From assembly GCF_914768045.1 (NCBI RefSeq), contig NZ_CAJZCD010000004.1, forward strand, positions 31,918 through 95,917: a stretch of 64,000 nt of DNA. The letters run 5' to 3'. The notes beneath the pieces were generated by a model, which had not been told where the DNA came from, ran no database searches, and was given only the letters and a program-made list of their open reading frames with translations. This DNA comes from Snodgrassella communis. Lineage in GTDB: Bacteria > Pseudomonadota > Gammaproteobacteria > Burkholderiales > Neisseriaceae. The position numbers and the translations under genes are program-made. Each line of letters begins with the position of its first letter. Position 1 is the stretch's first letter. This document shows, piece after piece, positions 18,525-26,653 of this stretch.

Positions 18525-19117
18525 TGGCCAATACATCAACCACAGCAGCACCGCAGGTATTTATCGTGCACGGCTTTCAGAGTAGCCCGCATGATAACTG
18601 GTTTGATTGGCTGGCCACACAGGCACGTGCTGCCGGTGCCACCGTAATCCAGCCGGCCATGCCCGAACCAGACTGTCCACAGGCCACAGTCTGGCAGCAG
18701 ACACTGGATGAGATTATCGGCCAGCCTCAGGCAAACACCTTTCTGATTGGCCACAGCCTCGGCGTCATCACCTTACTGCACTTTCTCAGCCGGCACCGGC
18801 CGGCGAGGGTGGGCGGGCTGATACTGGCAGCCGGCTTTACCACTCAGCTGCCTGAATTGAAGATACTGGATGACTATATCCATGCCAGCCAGCCCGATTT
18901 CACCGTTTTGCAGCAAATCAGTATGCCGGTACACAGCATAATTTCCACCAATGACCCCTATGTTCCCGAAGCAGCCAGCAGCACGATTGCCCATGCATTG
19001 CATAGCAGTATCGATTATGTGCCGTCTGGTGGCCACCTAATGGCCGAAGATGGTTTCAGTGAATTAGCGCCCGCCTGGCAGAGCCTGCAACAGATGCTGG
19101 CGAAACAGCAACCTTAA
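18524..19117 (+). CDS. RBBP9/YdeN-type alpha/beta hydrolase inside the cys operon
   Basis: This 197-residue serine hydrolase has an oxyanion-side motif VFIVHGFQSSP near residue 13, a nucleophile elbow GHSLGV, an acid candidate in STNDPYVPE and a late His in PSGGHLMAEDG. All match the RBBP9 (YdeN, DUF1234-like) family. It overlaps cysD by one base and cysN follows 15 bases later, so it is translated within the sulfate-activation operon. RBBP9 proteins have no settled substrate in bacteria. The placement hints at a link with sulfur or thioester chemistry, which is an inference only. Confidence 0.87.
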   Translation: MANTSTTAAPQVFIVHGFQSSPHDNWFDWLATQARAAGATVIQPAMPEPDCPQATVWQQTLDEIIGQPQANTFLIGHSLGVITLLHFLSRHRPARVGGLILAAGFTTQLPELKILDDYIHASQPDFTVLQQISMPVHSIISTNDPYVPEAASSTIAHALHSSIDYVPSGGHLMAEDGFSELAPAWQSLQQMLAKQQP

Positions 19118-19132
19118 AAAAGTGAGACACCG

Positions 19133-20428
19133 ATGAGCACCGATTCCGTATTGCGTTTTATTACTGCCGGCAGCGTAGATGATGGCAAATCTACCCTGAT
19201 AGGCCGCCTGCTATTTGACAGCCAGTCCTTACTGGCCGATCAAGTGGCTGCGCTGTATCACGGCAAACATAAACGTACCGCCGATGGCGTGCCTGATTTT
19301 GCTCAGCTTACCGACGGTCTCGCGGCCGAGCGTGAACAGGGTATTACCATTGACGTAGCCTACCGTTATTTTGCCACTCCGGCACGCAAATTCATCATTG
19401 CCGACACCCCCGGGCATGAACAATACACCCGCAATATGGTGACTGGAGCCTCAACCGCCGATGCCGCCATTATCCTGATAGATGCTACCCGGCTCGATTA
19501 CAGCGAACACACACCGGCTTTATTACCGCAAACCCGGCGTCACAGTGCCATTCTCAAACTGCTTGGGACAGCACACATCATCGTGGCTGTAAACAAACTG
19601 GATTTACTTGACTACAGTGAAGAAAAATTCAACGCCATCAAACGTGCCTATAATAAACTGGCTAGCGCACTGGATTTGCACAATATTAACTACGTACCCA
19701 TCTCCGCCCTCAATGGAGACAACATCGTAACCGCCAGCGCGTATATGCCGTGGTATCAGGGACAGCCATTATTGCGGTTGCTGGAAAGTCTGCCTGTTGC
19801 TAACCGTAACAGCCAGCTTTTGAGCACACCGGCACTATTTCCAGTACAGCGGGTTGCGCGGCTGGATGGCAGCAGTGCTGATGATTTTCGTGGTTATCAG
19901 GGGCGGCTGGAACAGGGCAGCCTGTGTGTAGGAGACAGTGTACGCATCGAACCGGCTGGCCAGATCAGCACCATTACCGCCATTTATACGCCGGCCGGTC
20001 AGGTTGAACAGGCACAGGCAGGTACCGTACTAACCATAGTACTGGCTGATGATATAGACATATCACGCGGCGACAGCATCGTTGCCGCAGACAGCACATT
20101 GCAGCCTGCCAGAAATATCAGCGCCTCTGTGTGCTGGTTTGACAGCAAACCATTGAATGCCACCCGACGCTACTGGCTCAAACATACTACACAAACTGTT
20201 TATACCAGAATCAGACAGGTTGATTATCTGCTGGACGTACAGAGCCTGAATCACCGCCAAGACAGTGACAGCCTGCAACTGAATGATATCGGCCGGATAC
20301 AGCTCAGCGTGCAGAAACCGATCGTAGCGACTACCTACCAAGCCAATCCGGCTACCGGTGCCTTTATTCTGATTGACGAAGCCACTAATCACACAGTTGC
20401 TGCCGGCATGATTACCTCACTGGCTTAA
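19133..20428 (+). CDS. cysN: Sulfate adenylyltransferase subunit 1 (GTPase)
   Basis: The 431-residue protein is an EF-Tu-like GTPase with GSVDDGKSTLIGRL (residues 13-26), DTPGHEQYTRNM and NKLDL. It then has a beta-barrel C-terminal half. It uses GTP hydrolysis to drive APS formation with CysD. There is no fused CysC kinase domain, in keeping with APS-reductase-type CysH. It is the last gene of the operon. Confidence 0.95.
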   Translation: MSTDSVLRFITAGSVDDGKSTLIGRLLFDSQSLLADQVAALYHGKHKRTADGVPDFAQLTDGLAAEREQGITIDVAYRYFATPARKFIIADTPGHEQYTRNMVTGASTADAAIILIDATRLDYSEHTPALLPQTRRHSAILKLLGTAHIIVAVNKLDLLDYSEEKFNAIKRAYNKLASALDLHNINYVPISALNGDNIVTASAYMPWYQGQPLLRLLESLPVANRNSQLLSTPALFPVQRVARLDGSSADDFRGYQGRLEQGSLCVGDSVRIEPAGQISTITAIYTPAGQVEQAQAGTVLTIVLADDIDISRGDSIVAADSTLQPARNISASVCWFDSKPLNATRRYWLKHTTQTVYTRIRQVDYLLDVQSLNHRQDSDSLQLNDIGRIQLSVQKPIVATTYQANPATGAFILIDEATNHTVAAGMITSLA

Positions 20429-20938
20429 AACCGTACTTAACTACAATGTCTGTGGCCGGAAAAATCAGGCTGGCAGCGTGCTGTGATTCATGATTAACTA
20501 CCGTGGCATCTGTGTATACCTTTAGTTAGGTATTAATTAACAATATATTGGCATAGCCACGCCTATTCAAACAACAAAATTAAGGCGTGGTGGTTTGTTA
20601 AATTCTGCGGGAGGACAACCTAAGAATGAATGTAACTGTTCATGATTCAATCCATAAACATCAGTAGCAAAGATTGAGGATAATTATTATCCAGTCATGG
20701 TTTTTCTTCAGCAGCAAACTCAGTTCTATTGACTTTAAATATTGCCATCGCCGTATCATCCTGCCAGCTTTTGTTGCATAGACTACGACGACGATCTTTT
20801 TTGCTACTGTACTATTCTGCGGTTTAGTGGCAGATTGAATATAAAATTATATTTTATGGTAGAAGAAATAATTAGCCAGCTACTTTTATTTGTCGGCGAT
20901 ATTTCACACGTTGCCTAGCCCTAAGAATGATTTCAATA
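20429..20938. other. Intergenic region with hairpin, palindrome and possible gene remnant
   Basis: This gap separates convergent cysN and the acetyltransferase gene. CCACGCCT (20557-20564) pairs with AGGCGTGG (20583-20590) but lacks a clear T tract, so terminator function is uncertain. GGATAAT-T-ATTATCC (20678-20692) is a perfect 7-1-7 palindrome resembling a Fur core. On the minus strand a 38-codon stretch ending at 20695 reads like the C-terminus of a protein (SWQDDTAMAIFKV), possibly a PP2C-type phosphatase remnant. None of these is secure. Confidence 0.35.
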
Positions 20939-21376
20939 TTACTGTTTTTCTTTGCGCATCCGAACGTGTGGAATATCATCTTCCAGATAGACATCAGAAA
21001 CAGGAACAAATCCATATGCAGCATAGAAGTCAGTTAAATGAGCCTGCGCACTGATGACAATCGGTTTATCTGGCATCTGTGTCTTAATCACAGCCAGCGT
21101 TTTTTCTAATAATTGATTACCTAACTTCCTGCCACGATGGCTTGGACGGATAATAACCCTGCCAAACGTAACAGTAGAACCCTGATCAATGATTCGTGTA
21201 TACCCAATGATTGTTTGTCCTTCTTGCATCCATGTATGCACAGCTTGCTCATCATAAGTATCAATTTCTTGATAAGGACAAGTTTGTTCTACTACAAAAA
21301 CAGCAATACGTAATTTGGCAATTTCATAAAATTCTTTAGTCGATAATTCAGAGAATGTTTTAATGTAATAGTCCAT
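20939..21376 (-). CDS. ElaA-like GNAT N-acetyltransferase
   Basis: The 145-residue protein starts MDYYIKTFSELSTKEFYEIA and shows the ElaA layout: LRIAVFVVEQTCPYQEID early, the acetyl-CoA loop RPSHRGRKLGNQLL, and AQAHLTDFYAAYGFVPV late. GNAT enzymes move an acetyl group from acetyl-CoA to an amine. The substrate of ElaA is not known. I chose the ATG at 21376, eight bases after AGGA, over a TTG two codons earlier. It stands alone. Confidence 0.86.
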   Translation of the reverse strand: MDYYIKTFSELSTKEFYEIAKLRIAVFVVEQTCPYQEIDTYDEQAVHTWMQEGQTIIGYTRIIDQGSTVTFGRVIIRPSHRGRKLGNQLLEKTLAVIKTQMPDKPIVISAQAHLTDFYAAYGFVPVSDVYLEDDIPHVRMRKEKQ

Positions 21377-21656
21377 ATACAAAGTCCTTTTTATTACTGA
21401 AGTATATCTATATATTCAGTACTGCCTAAATAACCAAGTATTCAGTCTCATACAGCAGCGGTAATGACAGCCTATCCACCCAAAGAATGCTTAATTGCTG
21501 ATATTTTATGTATATCAATATAATTTGATAAATCCGGATCACTGCTTATTACACTAATAGTACTTCTCTTAAATCTATTTAAAAACAATATTTATGGCTG
21601 CATGGGTACATAAAAAAGGTAAAAGTAATAGGTTAAGCAAAGGTACAATTGACTCA

Positions 21657-22892
21657 TTAAACTGATTTCAGGCAGCTTTGTTCGTTGGCCAGTAATTCAG
21701 ACAGCGTTTCGCGCCGGCGAATAAGGTAGTGGTCAGTACCATTAACCAATACTTCTGCTGCACGACAGCGGGTATTGTAGTTGCTGGCCATACTTGAGGC
21801 ATAGGCACCAGCGCTTTGAACCAGTAATAAATCGCCTTCTTTTGCGGCAATAGTACGGTCTTTGGCCAGAAAATCGCCTGTTTCACAGATTGGCCCCACC
21901 ACATCGGCGACAAATTCATCTGTTGTTGCCGTGCTGACATTAAGTATTTTGTGATAGGCCTGATACAGAGAAGGGCGCATCAGATCATTCATGGCTGTAT
22001 CAACGATCACAAAATTCTTTTCTTCCCCCTGTTTGATGTATTCAACCGTGGTGAGCAAACCGCCGGCATTACCAATCAGGCTGCGCCCCGGTTCCAGCAT
22101 TAACTGCAAATTGCGTCCGGATAGCAATCTGTCCACTGCGGCTGCGTATGCGGCTAAATCCGGTACGTCCTCATTCTGATAAACAATGCCTACACCACCG
22201 CCTAAATCAATATGCTCTAATTCGATATTCAGCTCAGCCAGTTTATCTACCAGCAGCAACATGCGTTCCAGTGCTTCTATCAACGGGGATAAATCGGTTA
22301 ACTGTGAACCGATATGACAATCAATTCCGGTAACTTTTAAATGAGGCAGTGTAGTGGCTAATTGATAGGCTGCTATGGCATCCTGATAGGCAATACCAAA
22401 TTTATTGGCTTTCAGTCCGGTGGAAATATACGGATGAGTATGAGCGTTAACGTCTGGGTTGATACGTAAGGAGATTGGGGCAATTTTGCCAAGACGGGCA
22501 GCAATTGTGTTGATGCGTGCCAATTCAGCCAGTGATTCAACATTAAAACAGCGAATGTTGTTATGCAAAGCAAATTCAATTTCAGCACTGCTTTTACCTA
22601 CGCCTGAAAAAATGGTTTTGCCCGTATCGCCGCCAGCCAGTATTACCCGTTCTAGCTCACCGCCGGAAACAATATCAAAACCACAGCCCAGCCGGGCAAA
22701 GTGGCGCAGAATGGATAAATTGCCGTTAGCCTTGACTGCATAACATATCAGCGGATGTAAAGAGGCAAAAGCTTGCTGGTACTGGTTAAGGGCAGCAGTC
22801 ATTGCTTGCTGGCTGTAAATGTAGAGTGGTGTGCCATATTCAGCGGCTAGGGCACAATAGGGTATTTGTTCACATTTCAGGGAATCAGTCAT
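21657..22892 (-). CDS. lysA: Diaminopimelate decarboxylase
   Basis: The 411-residue fold-III PLP enzyme has YAVKANGNLSILR with the PLP lysine, HIGSQ, DLGGGVG, EPGRSL and the late CETGD segment. It converts meso-diaminopimelate to lysine. The start at 22892 lies inside the end of the lptM gene (eight-base overlap), and a TTG further upstream in frame is discarded. The lptM-lysA order, with cyaY divergent, is the standard Neisseriaceae arrangement. The stop lies near a DUS-like word at 21667. Confidence 0.94.
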   Translation of the reverse strand: MTDSLKCEQIPYCALAAEYGTPLYIYSQQAMTAALNQYQQAFASLHPLICYAVKANGNLSILRHFARLGCGFDIVSGGELERVILAGGDTGKTIFSGVGKSSAEIEFALHNNIRCFNVESLAELARINTIAARLGKIAPISLRINPDVNAHTHPYISTGLKANKFGIAYQDAIAAYQLATTLPHLKVTGIDCHIGSQLTDLSPLIEALERMLLLVDKLAELNIELEHIDLGGGVGIVYQNEDVPDLAAYAAAVDRLLSGRNLQLMLEPGRSLIGNAGGLLTTVEYIKQGEEKNFVIVDTAMNDLMRPSLYQAYHKILNVSTATTDEFVADVVGPICETGDFLAKDRTIAAKEGDLLLVQSAGAYASSMASNYNTRCRAAEVLVNGTDHYLIRRRETLSELLANEQSCLKSV

Positions 22893-23055
22893 GTCTGGGC
22901 AGATTTTTCTGGTCAATAGGGTCGATGGTCAGGCCGGTTTGTACTACGCCATATTTGGTTTTATCGCCTTCCTTGGGTAAATACAAGTCACCTTTATAAC
23001 CACAGGCAGACAGGAGGCTGGTGGCAAGTATGCTTAATAATAAAAAACGATGCAT
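22885..23055 (-). CDS. lptM: LptM/YifL-like small lipoprotein
   Basis: This 56-codon gene encodes MHRFLLLSILATSLLSACGY, a lipoprotein signal with LSAC lipobox, followed by KGDLYLPKEGDK, the conserved short mature segment of the LptM family. In E. coli LptM aids LptD disulfide maturation in the outer membrane. It overlaps lysA by eight bases and is divergent from cyaY. The match rests on the CGxKGxLYxP pattern and on the neighbours. Confidence 0.85.
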   Translation of the reverse strand: MHRFLLLSILATSLLSACGYKGDLYLPKEGDKTKYGVVQTGLTIDPIDQKNLPRHD

Positions 23056-23185
23056 TAATCCGGCTCTCTATGGTTGAATAGCAGGTGTAGTAAAACTGCC
23101 ATTGCGGATAAAACTAGGATTCAGACATATTATATGGCAAGATAACAGTTTGAATGTAATAAAATGTAGAATTACGGTAAGCAAA

Positions 23186-23509
23186 ATGACCGAAAGTGAA
23201 TTTTTACAGTATAGCGATGATCTGTTTGGACACATTGAAGAGAGTATTGATGCCGGTGGCTGGAGTCTGGACTGTGAGACCAGTGGTAATGTACTCACGA
23301 TAGAAGCGGATAGTGGGGCGCAGACCATTGTTAACCGCCATGCTGCCACTCAGGAATTATGGATAGCAGCGAAAAGTGGTGGCTATCATTTTGCCTGTCA
23401 GCAAGGACAGTGGCTTTCCGCACGGGATGGCAGTGAATTTTTTGCGATATTGAGTCAGGTTTTATCTGCTGCCTGTGGTGACGAGGTGCATATTCCAGTA
23501 TTAAATTAA
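23186..23509 (+). CDS. cyaY: Frataxin-like iron donor protein
   Basis: The 107-residue protein starts [20 protein letters not shown] and shows the acidic first helix, [30 protein letters not shown] and [11 protein letters not shown], all typical of CyaY. It binds iron and regulates Fe-S cluster assembly on IscS. The frame continues upstream 28 codons, but those residues are not family-like, so I use the inner ATG. It is divergent from lptM-lysA. Confidence 0.93.
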   Translation: MTESEFLQYSDDLFGHIEESIDAGGWSLDCETSGNVLTIEADSGAQTIVNRHAATQELWIAAKSGGYHFACQQGQWLSARDGSEFFAILSQVLSAACGDEVHIPVLN

Positions 23510-23528
23510 TTTCTGCTAAGGGGTGCTT

Positions 23529-24428
23529 ATGTTACACACTTTGATTAAACATGATTTAAAGGCATTACAGGCTTTTGTGGCTATTGTGGAATGTCAGGGT
23601 GTGACCGCAGCACAAAAGCGGCTGAATATGTCGCAATCGGCGATTAGCACGCATCTGGCTCATCTTGAGGAAAGTCTGGGTGTGATCCTGTGCCGGCGGG
23701 GTCGTTCCGGTTTTGCTTTAACTAAAGCAGGGCATCAGTTATACGAAGCCTGTACCTTATTATTACAGGCAACTAATGAATTTCACCGTGAGGTGCAGAA
23801 TATTAAATGGCATCGTTCGGTATTGTCTGGCACGTTGCGCATCGGGCTGGTTGAGCATCTGTCGGCGGATTTCCAGCGTGTTTTCAATCAGGTTATTGCC
23901 AGTGCCTATCAGCATTATCCCGAATTACGGTTATCGATAGATATCTGCGCTCCGCAGGATATTGAAATTGCCATAGCCAATAATCAGATGGATCTTGGCA
24001 TTGGTTATTATTACAGTCTGCTGAAAAATTTACAGTATCAGCTGGTATTTGAAGAACGTGAGTATATCTATTGCCACGCTTCACATCCGGCAGCTAAGAT
24101 CAAAGATTTAACGCTGAATTTATTGACTGAAGAATATCAGTGGGTAAAGCGCACTTACGCCCGCCAGCAAGAGGGAAATAGTTTGCTGAGCGGTAATACA
24201 ACCGCAGCGGCTCATAAACAGCAGGCTACACTGTTGTTTATTCTTGCAGGTAGTCATCTTGGTCTTTTATCGGAAGAAGTTGCTGAACCTTATGTGCGCA
24301 GCGGTGTACTGGTACCTCTGCTAACCCAGCAGGCAGCCAATATCGTGAACTACTTTGCGCTAACCCGTCCGACTCCAGATCCGCGGGTAAACTGGTTTCT
24401 TGGTGAACTCAGTGGTCTATTGCCTTAA
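23529..24428 (+). CDS. LysR-family transcriptional regulator
   Basis: This 299-residue protein has an N-terminal winged helix (LKALQAFVAIVECQGVTAAQ, then QSAISTHLAHLEESLG) and a LysR substrate-binding domain. An AAGGGG site precedes the ATG at 23529. It follows cyaY after 19 bases but its target is unknown. The ATP-grasp/GNAT locus lies downstream on the opposite strand, without a shared promoter, so a regulatory link is not implied. The inducer cannot be predicted. Confidence 0.85.
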   Translation: MLHTLIKHDLKALQAFVAIVECQGVTAAQKRLNMSQSAISTHLAHLEESLGVILCRRGRSGFALTKAGHQLYEACTLLLQATNEFHREVQNIKWHRSVLSGTLRIGLVEHLSADFQRVFNQVIASAYQHYPELRLSIDICAPQDIEIAIANNQMDLGIGYYYSLLKNLQYQLVFEEREYIYCHASHPAAKIKDLTLNLLTEEYQWVKRTYARQQEGNSLLSGNTTAAAHKQQATLLFILAGSHLGLLSEEVAEPYVRSGVLVPLLTQQAANIVNYFALTRPTPDPRVNWFLGELSGLLP

Positions 24429-24734
24429 CGCCTCATACCAGAATAAAGAATTAATTAATTTTCTGGCTGCTTGCACCAATAGTGACTATTTTCAGACAAT
24501 TCTTAGTCATTTTTTTCTGGATATTTTGAGCAAAAATTTCAACACATCTTATTTCTCACAGCTAAGTGCTCTTTTCCATTAATAATTTTATTGTGTCTTG
24601 CTCAAGAATCTGCGATTTTTTCCTTTACAGGCATCATGGATTACTGATGGTTATGGTGCTGCCCAGCAGGTATTTCAAATATATAAATAACTGAAAAAAT
24701 AATATTTTAATGTAAGTATTGCTGTTAAGTTCAG
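24429..24734. other. Intergenic region, nothing firm
   Basis: About 306 AT-rich bases lie between convergent genes. A weak dyad CCAGAA / TTCTGG (24436-24464) follows the LysR stop and could end transcription. No other feature was seen. Confidence 0.4.
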
Positions 24735-25123
24735 CTATAACTGATTTTTGGCAGCATAAGGCGTAATAAAGGTATCAATGGTTTTAGCCAGTAGTTTAAA
24801 TATTGCCTGACGGTAGGCCGGTAAGTGTTGCATCCACACAGCTGCATACTCTACATGCGATTGTGCCCCCCGTAATGCTTTGAAATTTCCTGCACCGCCA
24901 CTACAGTGTACGCTGCCCTGATGCCGTTCCGCTTCTAAAGAAACTTTTAACATCAGACGACGATACAATCCTTCTTTGCGCGGACGACTGAGATCATATC
25001 CAAATAGTGGCGTGCTAAACAGATTATCCCGCCGAACAATGCCGACAAAGGCACTTAACGGTGGTTTGGCGGTAGAATATTCTGTAACCGGATAACCGGC
25101 AAAATTATCTGATTGTTGAATCA
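24735..25123 (-). pseudogene. C-terminal part of an interrupted GNAT-like gene
   Basis: The minus-strand frame encodes LSAFVGIVRRDNLFSTPLFG, then EGLYRRLMLKVSLEAERHQG and SGGAGNFKALRGAQSHVEYA, a typical C-terminal half of a GNAT/Fem-like acyltransferase. It has no proper N-terminus: the open frame begins inside the left inverted repeat of the cassette. The matching N-terminal half lies beyond the cassette in the same direction and order. I infer that both were one gene of roughly 400 codons. This half is probably not translated. Confidence 0.65.
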
Positions 25124-25160
25124 GAGCTGACTTCTGTACACTTTTTGGGCGATGATCAAT
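25124..25160 (-). repeat. Left inverted repeat of the cassette
   Basis: Read outward from the cassette on the minus strand it begins ATTGATCATCGCCCAAAAAG. The partner begins TTTGATCCTCGCCAAAAAAG. They differ at 7 of 37 positions. Confidence 0.7.
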
Positions 25161-25180
25161 CACGGATTTAAGAAAACAAA

Positions 25181-25747
25181 TTAAAATTTGAGATTTTTTA
25201 AAAATAGTTGTCTCTTCTCTTGAGAAACATTTTTAATTTTTCCCATATTTTTCCAAGTCACATTCTTAATTCCTAATTGTTTCAAAGTTGAATTAATAAA
25301 AACAGATTTAATGCTATTCCCTGCAAAGAAACGGATAAACCATGTAGGGGCCTCAGAAGTAGTTAAAACTGTAGTTGAGTTAATATGATTAATATTACCC
25401 TTTATGCCCGTTGGAGTATCAATGTAAGAAAAGTTTTTTTTAAATACTTTATCAATAAAACCTTTTAAGATAGCTGGTAAATCATACCACCAAATAGGAA
25501 ATATAAAAACGATATCAGATGCATCCGTTATCATTTTTTGATATTTTTCTACTAAAGGATCTGTTGTTTGTCCGGTACTATATAACCTTAATTCTTCGGA
25601 AGTGTATATTGGATTAAAGCCGTCTTTATATAAATCAATAATATCGAAATCTTTTCCACTTTCTTTCAAAAGAGATACAATTCTTTCCAAAATAGCATGA
25701 TTATAGCTCTTTTCATATGGATGAGAATAAATTATTAATGTTTTCAT
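25181..25747 (-). CDS. Flavodoxin-fold NAD(P)H-dependent oxidoreductase (quinone reductase type)
   Basis: The 188-residue protein starts MKTLIIYSHPYEKSYNHAIL, the FMN/FAD-binding start of the NQO1/MdaB/KefF family. It has FIFPIWWYDLPAILKGFIDK and FSYIDTPTGIKG, both family marks. Such enzymes reduce quinones or drugs by two electrons with NAD(P)H. Codon use is strongly A/T-biased, unlike the flanking genes, which suggests horizontal transfer. It is the only gene between the inverted repeats. No regulator is linked to it. Confidence 0.87.
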   Translation of the reverse strand: MKTLIIYSHPYEKSYNHAILERIVSLLKESGKDFDIIDLYKDGFNPIYTSEELRLYSTGQTTDPLVEKYQKMITDASDIVFIFPIWWYDLPAILKGFIDKVFKKNFSYIDTPTGIKGNINHINSTTVLTTSEAPTWFIRFFAGNSIKSVFINSTLKQLGIKNVTWKNMGKIKNVSQEKRQLFLKNLKF

Positions 25748-25777
25748 TGTAAAATCTCATTGTTTTTTAAAAATAAA

Positions 25778-25814
25778 TTTGATCCTCGCCAAAAAAGTGA
25801 ACAAAAGTCGCCTC
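25778..25814 (+). repeat. Right inverted repeat of the cassette
   Basis: Partner of the repeat at 25124-25160 in inverted orientation. On the minus strand the N-terminal GNAT frame runs through it and ends at a TAA just inside the cassette. Confidence 0.7.
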
Positions 25815-26639
25815 TATGATATAAACAAAATTTACGGAGCGCAACCCGTAAAACTTGATAAAACCGGTGGCTACTGCTGTTTTAAAAAAAGACAGGCTAT
25901 AGTCAGGATTGAATTCGGGGAATTTACCACGGTATATCTGATTGTATAAAAACAGGCTTCTTGCAAAATCTTCGTCGCTGAAATCTTCACCCGCCACCCA
26001 TTCTGTTTGCGCAGCATATTTTCTTGCAAGACTTAAATCTCTTTTAATGTGCGATCGCTGGCGCCATGAGTGGTCGCGGATGTTGTCGGCAATCCATATT
26101 TGTCGGGTCGGAACCATCAGAAAGCCACTGTGCCTGAGCTGGTCAATCATTGCGGTATGCAGGGCAGGAGTGAGTGAGCGGATAATGATCGGCAAATGAT
26201 TCTGTCCCTGTTCTGCTGCCTGTCTTTCCAGTACTTTTACAGCGTTGATGATACCCTGTGCCGAACGCTGAGCGGGATAAAGTGTGGTTGGTAAATACCA
26301 GTTTTCCAGAAAAATCCCACTGCCCAGACCACAGCTCTGTAATAAAAATTGAGCCGTATAGGATAAGCTGGTAAACAGCACGCGCAGCAATTTAGTGGTT
26401 TCAATTAAACTGAGTTCTGCACGCGATGAAGGGCCATAACTATTCAGCAGGCTGCATATCCAGCTGGTTTGAGCATTATTGCCGGTATTCCAGATAACAG
26501 GAATTTCTTCCCCGTCTATAGCGATGCTGGTTACCTTAAATGGTGCATTGTTGACAAAAGTGTCGCCCAGAAGACATAGTTGTCGGGTAAACTCCTGACA
26601 GGGAGTAGCTGTATCTGCTGTGTATGGATTTATTAGCAT
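25815..26639 (-). pseudogene. N-terminal part of an interrupted GNAT-like gene
   Basis: From the ATG at 26639 the frame encodes about 265 host residues (MLINPYTADTATPCQEFTRQ at the start, later RSHIKRDLSLARKYAA and GFIKFYGLRS). It then runs into unrelated residues encoded by the right inverted repeat and stops. An intact gene would continue into the segment at 24735-25123. It lies 14 bases downstream of the ATP-grasp gene, so both formed an operon. A truncated protein could still be made. Activity is unlikely because the acyl-CoA binding half is lost. Confidence 0.65.
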
Positions 26640-26653
26640 GAATTTAGTGAGTA

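Larger units (their letters stand above)
25124..25814 (-). mobile_element. Small cassette bounded by 37-bp inverted repeats, without transposase
   Basis: Two imperfect inverted repeats (30 of 37 positions equal by hand alignment) flank one NAD(P)H oxidoreductase gene. The interior is clearly more AT-rich than the flanking genes, and the cassette splits a GNAT-like gene. No transposase is present, so the element would be non-autonomous or a remnant. No clear target-site duplication is seen at the repeat edges. Some extra bases lie between the repeats and the recognisable host sequence, so the true insertion may be slightly larger. Confidence 0.6.
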
